NCBI RefSeq assembly: GCF_000763295.1
Contig: NZ_JRJE01000032.1
Location: forward strand, 724,207 to 788,206
DNA from: Thalassospira australica
GTDB lineage: Bacteria; Pseudomonadota; Alphaproteobacteria; Rhodospirillales; Thalassospiraceae
DNA length: 64,000 nucleotides
Direction of reading: 5' to 3'
Shown here: positions 33,788-41,094 of the stretch, piece after piece
Numbering within the stretch: the stretch's first letter is position 1
How the letters are laid out: each line of letters starts with the position of its first letter
Made by a program: the position numbers and the translations under genes
The notes under the pieces: model-generated
Seen by the model: only the letters and a program-made list of their open reading frames with translations
The model's database searches: none
Told to the model about the DNA's origin: nothing

Positions 33788-36172
33788 ATGTCAGTACAGG
33801 ATAGCGCACCGGAAATCGGTGAAATCATCGACGTCAGCAGCACCGGCAATGTGAAGGCCCATGATCTTGAGATGCTGGGGCTGCTTGAAAAGAAAGTGCG
33901 CTGGCTTTCCAGTTGGACCATCCACAATGCGAACCATCTGCGCCCGAAACGCGACGGGATCAAGGTCGGAGGCCATCAGGCAAGCTGTGCATCCATGACA
34001 ACCTTGATGACAGCGCTTTATTTTAACGTTTTGCGCCCGCAGGACCGGGTCGCGGTCAAGCCGCACGCAAGTCCGGTGTTCCATGCGATCAATTATCTGT
34101 TTGATCGTCAGTCCAAAGAAAAGCTTGAAGGATTTCGTGCCTTTGGGGGGGCGCAATCCTATCCATCACGGACCAAGGATGGTGATCAGGTTGATTTTTC
34201 CACCGGGTCGGTCGGTTTGGGGGCCGCAGTCACGAACTTTGCCGCACTGACACAGGATTATCTGCGTCACAAGGACATGCTGCCCAAGGGGGAAACGCCG
34301 GGCCGTATGGTCGCCCTTGTTGGTGATGCGGAACTTGATGAAGGCAATATCTATGAGGCGCTTTTAGATACCTGGAAGCATGACATTCGCAATGTCTGGT
34401 GGGTGATTGATTACAACCGCCAAAGCCTTGATGGCATGATTGATGCCCATCTGTTTCGTGTGATTGGCCGGTTCTTCCGGGCGGTTGGCTGGAACGTCAT
34501 TACCATCAAATATGGCCGCAAGCTGCATGAAGCATTCGCCAAGCCGGGCGGCAAGTCATTGAAGAAATGGCTTAATGATGTGCCCAACGACATCTATTCC
34601 GCGCTGACATTCCAGGGCGGGGCAGTTTGGCGCAAACAGATCACTTCCGATATGGATGGTGACAATGCGCTGACCAGTTTGCTGGGTGATTATGATGACG
34701 ATCAGCTTCACGATCTGATGACCAATCTGGGCGGGCATTGCATGGAAGCGGTGCTCAGCGCCTTTGACGCAGTTCCCAATGACAAGCCGACCATATTTAT
34801 CGCCTATACCGTCAAGGGGTATGGCACGCCGCTTCAGGGGCACAAGGACAACCATGCGGGCCTGATGAATGTGGCGCAAATGGATGCCTTCAAGCTGCAA
34901 AACAATGTGGCCGATGGGCAGGAATGGGATATTGCCGGGGGGCTTGACGTCAGTGCCGATGCGTTGCGTGATTACATTGCGCGTGCACCGTTCAATGATC
35001 CTGCGCCCCGCCACAAGAAGGCCGATGCCATTCGTATTCCCGACATGCCCTATGCACGGGTGGAAACATCAAGCACGCAGGAAGTCTTTGGCAAAATCCT
35101 GAATGAACTGGCGAAGATGAAAGACAGTGATCTTTCTGATCGCATTGTGACCACATCGCCCGACGTGACGGTATCGACCAACCTTGGTGGATTTGTGAAC
35201 CAGCGTGGATTGTTCGGGCGTGAAGAACTGGCCGATGAATTCCGTGAGCGCAAGGTCCCCTCGGCACAGAAATGGATCAGATCGCCAAACGGGCAGCATG
35301 TCGAACTGGGCATTGCCGAAAACAACTTGTTCCTCAATCTTGCTGCCCTTGGTCTGTCGCACAGCCTGTTTGGGCAGCGTCTGTTCCCGATTGGTACCCT
35401 TTATGATCCGTTTATCGCACGCGGTTTGGATGCGTTGAATTATGCCTGCTATCAGGATGCGCGTTTCATGGTTGTCGCAACGCCAAGCGGCATCACGCTG
35501 GCCCCCGAAGGCGGGGCGCATCAATCGATCTCGACCCCGATGATCGGCATGGGGCAGCCCGGCCTGACCAGCTTTGAACCAAGCTTTGGTGATGAAGTCG
35601 CCGCCATCATGGGGTGGTCATTTGATCATATGCAGGCCGATGACGGCGGATCGATCTATATGCGCCTGTCGACCAAACCTTTGGCGCAGCCGGAACGGGA
35701 TCTGTCAGATTTGGAGAAGTCTGAAATTGTGTCCGGGGGGTATTGGCTCCGTCAGCCGGGGGATGACTGCAAAATGGTGATTGCCTATTGCGGGGCGATG
35801 GCACCCGAAGCCATGGCCGCATGGGAAAAGCTTTCCGAAGACCATCCGGGCTTGGGCCTTTTGGCGGTGACCTCTACCGACCGGCTTTACAATGAATGGC
35901 AGGATCTGGAGCGCGCACGCCTTGAAGGCAAGGCTGATGGCAAGATGTCACATGTGGAAAACCTGCTTAAACCTTTGGCTTCTGATGCCCGTCTTGTCAC
36001 GGTAATTGATGGTCATCCGGCCGCCCTTGCGTGGCTGGGATCGGTGCGCGGTCATGCGGTGGCCCCACTTGGCGTGAACAACTTTGGCCAGTGCGGCGAC
36101 AGCATTGCCCTTTATGATCACTATCAGATCGGAACCGATGCGATCCTGCGCGCAGCCAAGCGCTGGGACTGA
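33788..36172 (+). CDS. homodimeric 2-oxoacid dehydrogenase E1 (AceE/MdeB-like)
   Basis: This 794-residue thiamine-diphosphate enzyme belongs to the homodimeric pyruvate dehydrogenase E1 family (usually about 880 residues, so somewhat shorter). The N-terminal half has GGHQASCAS, the cofactor motif VGDAELDEGNIYEA ending at IDYNRQSLDG, and the C-terminal transketolase-like half has HVELGIAENNLFLNL with the activating Glu. In Pseudomonas putida a homologue, MdeB, sits next to methionine gamma-lyase and prefers 2-oxobutyrate; the same neighbourhood here suggests that substrate. No E2 or E3 gene is in the window, so it may share the main complex. The general pyruvate enzyme is the alternative. Confidence 0.82.
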   Translation: MSVQDSAPEIGEIIDVSSTGNVKAHDLEMLGLLEKKVRWLSSWTIHNANHLRPKRDGIKVGGHQASCASMTTLMTALYFNVLRPQDRVAVKPHASPVFHAINYLFDRQSKEKLEGFRAFGGAQSYPSRTKDGDQVDFSTGSVGLGAAVTNFAALTQDYLRHKDMLPKGETPGRMVALVGDAELDEGNIYEALLDTWKHDIRNVWWVIDYNRQSLDGMIDAHLFRVIGRFFRAVGWNVITIKYGRKLHEAFAKPGGKSLKKWLNDVPNDIYSALTFQGGAVWRKQITSDMDGDNALTSLLGDYDDDQLHDLMTNLGGHCMEAVLSAFDAVPNDKPTIFIAYTVKGYGTPLQGHKDNHAGLMNVAQMDAFKLQNNVADGQEWDIAGGLDVSADALRDYIARAPFNDPAPRHKKADAIRIPDMPYARVETSSTQEVFGKILNELAKMKDSDLSDRIVTTSPDVTVSTNLGGFVNQRGLFGREELADEFRERKVPSAQKWIRSPNGQHVELGIAENNLFLNLAALGLSHSLFGQRLFPIGTLYDPFIARGLDALNYACYQDARFMVVATPSGITLAPEGGAHQSISTPMIGMGQPGLTSFEPSFGDEVAAIMGWSFDHMQADDGGSIYMRLSTKPLAQPERDLSDLEKSEIVSGGYWLRQPGDDCKMVIAYCGAMAPEAMAAWEKLSEDHPGLGLLAVTSTDRLYNEWQDLERARLEGKADGKMSHVENLLKPLASDARLVTVIDGHPAALAWLGSVRGHAVAPLGVNNFGQCGDSIALYDHYQIGTDAILRAAKRWD

Positions 36173-36193
36173 TCAAATAAGACCGTAGCATTG

Positions 36194-36221
36194 AAAAGGA
36201 GGGTATTTTGCCCTCCTTTTT
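36194..36221 (+). terminator. Rho-independent terminator after the E1 gene
   Basis: Stem AAAAGGAGGG / CCCTCCTTTT with a 7-nt loop and a further T. Confidence 0.85.
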
Positions 36222-36354
36222 CTTATCCGGGCGCGCTGTATGCACCCCCTTAGGTTGACGGGGTGCCGGATTATAAGTACGAGAATGGTTCGCAATTTAT
36301 AACAATAAACACATGTTCAGTGTAAAATTCTGAACCGGGCTGTGAAACGTTCTT

Positions 36355-37500
36355 ATGAAAAACAGAAGTCTTCGCGGGCTTTACCCGGCGATGCCGTTTG
36401 GCAACCCGGTCGAAGTGGTGCGCGCCGGGATCGGTGCCCTGATCGGGTTGGGACTGACTGGCGTTTTCCTGTCATTCCTTGAACTGCAAGGGGCGGGTCT
36501 TTATCTGATTGCCCCGTTTGGGGCGACATCGGTTTTGTTGTTTGCGGTCCCCAACAGTCCGCTTGCACAGCCATGGTCTGCAATTGTTGGCAACAGCGTT
36601 GCCGCGATTGTCGGGGTGGCGGTGTGTTTGGTGATTGATGACCCTGTGCTTCGCGTGGCGTTGGCGGTGGGGCTTGGTATTTCAGCGATGATTGTCACAC
36701 GGGCGGTGCATCCGCCCGGTGGCGCGGTGGCAATGGTTGCGGCCTTAAATCCGGATATGGTCGCGGATCTCGGGTTTTGGTTTACGGTGATGCCGGTTGG
36801 GGCTGTAACGGCAATCCTGGTGCTGGTTGCGATTGTCTATGCCCGTTTGACGGGCCGGAAATATCCGTTCCGTCATTTCGATGACAAAGGCAAACACCAC
36901 ACCGCAGATCGCGCACCGATGGAAAGGCTTGGACTAGACGAGGATGAGTTGAACGCCATCCTGCAACATTATAGCCAGTCGTTTAACCTTGGTATTGAAG
37001 ATCTTGCGCGGTTGATTGGTGCGGCTGAATTGCAGGCGGCAACCCACAGGACCGGGCCGATGACCGCACGCGATATCATGTCGCGCGATCTGGTGACCGT
37101 CGAAGCAGAAACGCCACTTGGCGAGGTGGCAAACCTTTTTCGCAAGCACGGGTTTACGTCTTTGCCGGTGATTGGTACGGAAGGTCAGTTCATCGGGGTC
37201 ATCTTTCAAATCCACTTGATTCGTCGCGCACGCGAAGATGCGTTACGTCTGGATCGTGGATTGTTGCCCGCGATGGCGCGCCTGATTGATCGCAAACGCG
37301 AAACGCCTGTCCGGGCGGTGGAAATCATGTCTGTTACCGAGCCACGCGCAACAGCCGATACACCGATCGCAGCGCTACTGCCCCTTATGGCCGATGGCAC
37401 TTGTGATGCCGTTCCGGTTCTTGATTACGGAAAAATCATTGGCATTGTGACCCGAACCGATTTGATTGCCGCCATGGCCCATGCGGGTCTCAGGTCCTGA
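36355..37500 (+). CDS. HPP-family membrane protein with two CBS domains
   Basis: This 381-residue protein begins with about four transmembrane helices of the HPP family; the signature TRAVHPPGGAVAMVAAL is near residue 120. It is followed by a linker and two CBS domains (about 235-300 and 315-380) with typical IMSRDLVTVEAETPLGEV and DYGKIIGIVTRTDLI segments. CBS pairs bind adenosine nucleotides and often gate transport. Plant HPP proteins move nitrite across the chloroplast envelope; the bacterial substrate is not known. The ATG has no obvious ribosome site. Confidence 0.88.
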   Translation: MKNRSLRGLYPAMPFGNPVEVVRAGIGALIGLGLTGVFLSFLELQGAGLYLIAPFGATSVLLFAVPNSPLAQPWSAIVGNSVAAIVGVAVCLVIDDPVLRVALAVGLGISAMIVTRAVHPPGGAVAMVAALNPDMVADLGFWFTVMPVGAVTAILVLVAIVYARLTGRKYPFRHFDDKGKHHTADRAPMERLGLDEDELNAILQHYSQSFNLGIEDLARLIGAAELQAATHRTGPMTARDIMSRDLVTVEAETPLGEVANLFRKHGFTSLPVIGTEGQFIGVIFQIHLIRRAREDALRLDRGLLPAMARLIDRKRETPVRAVEIMSVTEPRATADTPIAALLPLMADGTCDAVPVLDYGKIIGIVTRTDLIAAMAHAGLRS

Positions 37501-37545
37501 GCCAAACACCGTCTGAAATGTCCCACACAGAAATTGGAAAACCCC

Positions 37546-38565
37546 ATGACTGAAACCGTCACCTTGACCATCGAACAGGCCGAAAAGCTTAGTCTTGCCG
37601 TGTTGGAGGATAACGGGTTTGGCAAAGAACATGCCGGTGCCATCATGCGCAGCGTTGTTGCCGCCCAGATCGATGAATGCCATTCGCATGGACTGTATCG
37701 CCTGATGGGCTGTGTGCAAACGGCGCGCAACGGCGGGCTTGATACCCATGCCATGCCCGAAATCATCGATCAGGCCCCGGCCATCACGCGGATCAATGCC
37801 AACAAGGGCTGTTCGCTTTTATCATTCGAAATGGGTTTGCCATATCTGATTGAAAAAACGCGCCATTGCGGTATTTCGGTTCTGGCCATCAATAACAGTT
37901 TCCACTTTTCGGCCCTGTGGCCGGAAGTCGAACAAATTTCGGCCCATGGTCTGGTGGGCATGGCGATGACACCAACCCATGCCTTTGTCGCCCCAGCCGG
38001 TGGGACCAAGCCTCTTTTGGGCACCAACCCGATTGCCTTTTCATGGCCGCGTCCGGGCAAGACGCCCTATACGTTTGATTTTGCCACCAGCATGATTGCA
38101 CGTGGTGAAATCGAACTGCACCGTCGGGCGGGCAAGGCAATCCCCGATGACTGGGCAATTGATGTCGATGGTGCACCGACCACGGATGCAACCAAGGCGC
38201 TTGAAGGGGCGATGCTGACTTTTGGGGGGCACAAGGGATCAGCACTTTCGACCATGATCGGTTTGATGGCAGGTCCGTTGATCGGTGATGTCCTTGGTCA
38301 TGAAACCCATGCGGCATCCGAAAATGCGCCGGGCAACCCGCATCATGGGGAAATCATCATCGCCTTCGCGCCGGAAACCTTCCTTGGCGAGGATGCGCAA
38401 AAGCATCTTGATCACGCCGAAGACCTGTTTGAAGAGATTGTCAAACAGGGCGCACGCCTGCCATCGCAACGCCGGTTCGAGGCCCGCGACCGCAGCCGTG
38501 AAAACGGGGTGACCATTCCCAAGGCATTGCACGATGAATTGATCGCGCTGGTGTCGGAAAAATAA
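37546..38565 (+). CDS. Ldh-family (malate/L-lactate dehydrogenase-like) oxidoreductase
   Basis: This 339-residue NAD(P)-dependent oxidoreductase belongs to the Ldh_2 family, unrelated to classical lactate dehydrogenase. It has DECHSHGLYRLMGCV, SFHFSALWPEVE, FDFATSMIARGEIE and GGHKGSALSTMIGLMAGPL. Members reduce 2-oxoacids or cyclic imines (ureidoglycolate, sulfolactate, piperideine-2-carboxylate); the SHG-YR pattern also occurs in the imine reductase DpkA, but the substrate is not determined here. The ATG is 12 bases after an in-frame TTG and is the better start. Confidence 0.85.
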   Translation: MTETVTLTIEQAEKLSLAVLEDNGFGKEHAGAIMRSVVAAQIDECHSHGLYRLMGCVQTARNGGLDTHAMPEIIDQAPAITRINANKGCSLLSFEMGLPYLIEKTRHCGISVLAINNSFHFSALWPEVEQISAHGLVGMAMTPTHAFVAPAGGTKPLLGTNPIAFSWPRPGKTPYTFDFATSMIARGEIELHRRAGKAIPDDWAIDVDGAPTTDATKALEGAMLTFGGHKGSALSTMIGLMAGPLIGDVLGHETHAASENAPGNPHHGEIIIAFAPETFLGEDAQKHLDHAEDLFEEIVKQGARLPSQRRFEARDRSRENGVTIPKALHDELIALVSEK

Positions 38566-38577
38566 GCGGGGATTTTG

Positions 38578-38603
38578 CGGGGGTGTGTTGCGCGCCCCCG
38601 TTT
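38578..38603. terminator. weak hairpin between convergent genes
   Basis: CGGGGG / CCCCCG arms enclose an 11-nt GC-rich loop, followed by TTTCC. It may terminate the Ldh-family gene and, on the other strand, marC. Confidence 0.4.
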
Positions 38604-38607
38604 CCAA

Positions 38608-39330
38608 TCAGAAGAACGCCTGTTTGATGCCATCAATGATGAATTGGACGGCCAAGGCCGCCAGGATCATGCCCAGCAGGCGTGAAACGACGGTGGCGAC
38701 GGTCGGGCTTAAGCGTTTGGCGACCATGTTGGACGCAAGGAAGAAAACAAAGGCGATGACCATGACGATGGCGACAACGCCAATGACGCTGGCCTGCATG
38801 GCGATATTGTCTTCGAACTTCCCCATCAACAGCATGACCGATGCAATCGCGCCCGGACCGGACAGGAACGGGATCGACATCGGAAAGATCGAGATGTCGT
38901 CGGCCTCGTCATCGGGGATGGTGTGATCCTTGTTTTTGGCCGAAGCAGCCTTGGATTTGGGCTTTTGGGTGTCTTTGTCGTTGTCGGTTTCAAGTTCCTG
39001 ATGGAGTTGTTCTGCGCGTTCGTTTCGCTTCTGGCTGCGTTTTTCAAACAGCATTTCAAGCGCAATCAGGAATAAAAGCGTGCCCCCGGCGATGCGGAAG
39101 GCGGGCATGTGAATGCCGAAAATGCCCAGTAACCCTTCGCCGATCAGCGCGAAGGCGGCCAGGATAAAGAAGCTGGTCAGACACGCCCGAATGGCCATGC
39201 GTCGCCGGTGCGCGGCACTGGTGCCCTGTGTCAGAACGATGAAAACCGGCACCAGACCCAACGGATCAATGATCACAAACAATGTGACAAAGACCGGGAT
39301 CAGTTCATTGAGCATGTCAAAGCTTGGCAT
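38608..39330 (-). CDS. MarC-family integral membrane protein
   Basis: This 240-residue protein has six hydrophobic helices and the MarC family sequences TLFVIIDPLGLVPVFIVLTQ, FGIHMPAFRIAGG and MSIPFLSGPGAIASVMLLMG. A hydrophilic loop of about 45 residues between helices 3 and 4, rich in Lys, Asp and Glu, is longer than usual. The family has no proven function; older links to antibiotic resistance were not upheld. I chose the ATG with AGGA upstream. Confidence 0.87.
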   Translation of the reverse strand: MPSFDMLNELIPVFVTLFVIIDPLGLVPVFIVLTQGTSAAHRRRMAIRACLTSFFILAAFALIGEGLLGIFGIHMPAFRIAGGTLLFLIALEMLFEKRSQKRNERAEQLHQELETDNDKDTQKPKSKAASAKNKDHTIPDDEADDISIFPMSIPFLSGPGAIASVMLLMGKFEDNIAMQASVIGVVAIVMVIAFVFFLASNMVAKRLSPTVATVVSRLLGMILAALAVQFIIDGIKQAFF

Positions 39331-39437
39331 CGGTTTTCCTGCAATTGCCGACAAAGAACGGGGCATATAATGCGCCTATCTTGGCAGGTAAATGGTTAAA
39401 TTGGCAGTTTTTTCCGGTGTGTCACCAACACAGCACC

Positions 39438-39773
39438 TCATCGGCGCTTGCCACGGTTACGGCCATAACGCCCTGCACTTTCCGGCCAGTCGACATAATC
39501 ATCGGGTTTCTTGCGCACCCAGTTAACAAACTTGATGATGTCGGGATGGGCGAGAAGCTTGGTGGGGCTGTCATAGTCGCGCGCCAAGGTGGCCTCGTCA
39601 AACAGGCGATGGATCATGCGATGACAGACACGGTGCAGCCATTCGGTGTCGCGGCCACCTTGTGATTTCGGACGCCAATGGTGGCGGTCCACACTGGGCC
39701 CGGCAATCATTGCGCGTCCACAGATCGCACATGTTCCAAGATCGGTTTTCGATGTGTCCCTGGGAACGGTCAT
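39438..39773 (-). CDS. small HNH-nuclease-like zinc-finger protein
   Basis: This 111-residue protein has a zinc pair CAICGR, the HNH-like core DRHHWRPKSQGGRDTEWLHR and then CHRMIH. That arrangement (two CxxC/CxxH knuckles around a beta-beta-alpha metal fold) is seen in HNH endonucleases and in related non-nuclease proteins. It starts 7 bp after the M48 protease gene, so both may be co-transcribed. No phage or intron context supports a homing role. Confidence 0.7.
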   Translation of the reverse strand: MTVPRDTSKTDLGTCAICGRAMIAGPSVDRHHWRPKSQGGRDTEWLHRVCHRMIHRLFDEATLARDYDSPTKLLAHPDIIKFVNWVRKKPDDYVDWPESAGRYGRNRGKRR

Positions 39774-39780
39774 GGATGGA

Positions 39781-40674
39781 TTATTGCGATGGCATGCGCC
39801 GGTTTTCAAAGAATTTCTGCCATGTGCCGGGTTTAAGGGCACGAAGGGCCTTGATCCGCGCACCAAGCGACGGATGGGTATCAAACAGGCTGGGGGGTTG
39901 CGTGCTGCGATAGGGTAGAAGTCCCAGGCGTTTGCGATTGATCTGATCGATGTGAAGCAGGGCATCAATCATGTCTTCGGGGCCATTCAGCAAATCACTG
40001 GCCCCATGGTCGGCGGCAAATTCCCGGTCACGGATGACAGCACGTTGAAACAGAAAGCTGATGGTCGGCACCGCGCCAAACAAAATGATCATCCAGGCCG
40101 GGGGATTGAAATCACCAAAGATGAAAATCGCCAGACCAAACAGGGCGATTGTCCATGTTGCGCGATAGAGCACATCGGTAATCAGCAAAATACGTGTATC
40201 CCCATGCCACGCATGGGCGATTTCATGGGCGAGAATGGCGCGCAATTGCCGCGGTGACAAGCCATGCACAGCATCCCCGGAAATGGCGATGGTTGTGTTG
40301 TCAGAAGTCCCGGTGGTGATGGCATTCACGCCCTTGCCCGGCAACAGATAAAGTTTTGGCATATGCGCCAGATGTGCGCGTTCCGACAGCAAATGGGCCA
40401 TTTCATGAATTGCCGGATAGTCGACGGTTGAAAGCGGACGGGCGCGCAGCATTTTCATCAGCACGTCAGGCGAAATCATTGGTGACAATGCCAACATCAG
40501 CGCGACCGCAATGCTGGCAGAAAACACCATCGAAAACCCGCCCAGCATCCATGCGCAGGCGGTCAGTACCCCGATCATGCAAACCATCAGGCCGCCGGCA
40601 TGGGAAGCCCCGCCGGGCTGAATGGCGAGAAAGCGTTGAACGAAACCGGGTAATTGCGGGGCATTGTCAGCCAT
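39781..40674 (-). CDS. M48-family membrane zinc metalloprotease (HtpX-like)
   Basis: This 297-residue protein has two N-terminal hydrophobic helices (about 30-65), zinc motif HEIAH at 150-154, two more helices (about 170-210) and the third zinc ligand Glu218 in DREFAADHGA. This is the HtpX/YhfN layout, with the active site facing the cytoplasm and a role in membrane protein quality control. The C-terminal DTHPSLGARIKALR is typical. A longer open frame upstream lacks any family sequence, and the ATG chosen has AGGTG upstream. Confidence 0.87.
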   Translation of the reverse strand: MADNAPQLPGFVQRFLAIQPGGASHAGGLMVCMIGVLTACAWMLGGFSMVFSASIAVALMLALSPMISPDVLMKMLRARPLSTVDYPAIHEMAHLLSERAHLAHMPKLYLLPGKGVNAITTGTSDNTTIAISGDAVHGLSPRQLRAILAHEIAHAWHGDTRILLITDVLYRATWTIALFGLAIFIFGDFNPPAWMIILFGAVPTISFLFQRAVIRDREFAADHGASDLLNGPEDMIDALLHIDQINRKRLGLLPYRSTQPPSLFDTHPSLGARIKALRALKPGTWQKFFENRRMPSQ

Positions 40675-41094
40675 GATCGGGCACCTGTCGGGACGGCAGC
40701 GTGGTTTGCATGTCTTAAAGATGGGGGTGAAGGGGGGCTTTACGCAAACACCTGTGAAGAATTGCTGTAAAAACCCTATATCAGACAAATGGTTGTCAGC
40801 ATTGATCCAGCACAAGCGATTCGATGCCGCCCGCAAATCAAAAAGTGCGGCCGGAGCTGGGCTGGAAAAGCGTGTTGAATTTGGATGTAAGGCAATGAAA
40901 TAAAGGGTTTCGCGGCGAAATCTTAACACATCCTTATATATTCGACTAGAATAGTGGGAGTATGCCATTGGCTAGGATACCCGTTGTGGCTTCGCTGCGC
41001 GGGTGGTTTGTCATGCGTGATTGTCAAACGGCCAAAGGCAACAAATATAAGGGTTATGCCCATATTTTATGGGCATGTGTAACGGAAGGAACGA
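40675..41094. other. intergenic region before the type I secretion genes
   Basis: No gene is supported in these 420 bases, which lie between divergent transcription units. The half nearest the secretion genes is AT-rich and may hold their promoter; it ends with an inverted repeat (41056-41076) and an AAGGAAC ribosome site. Confidence 0.5.
41056..41076 (+). promoter_or_regulatory. perfect inverted repeat in the secretion operon leader
   Basis: ATGCCCAT / ATGGGCAT arms with ATTTT between, ending 18 bp before the ABC transporter ATG and 8 bp before its ribosome site. It may be an operator or a translation-control hairpin. Confidence 0.45.
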
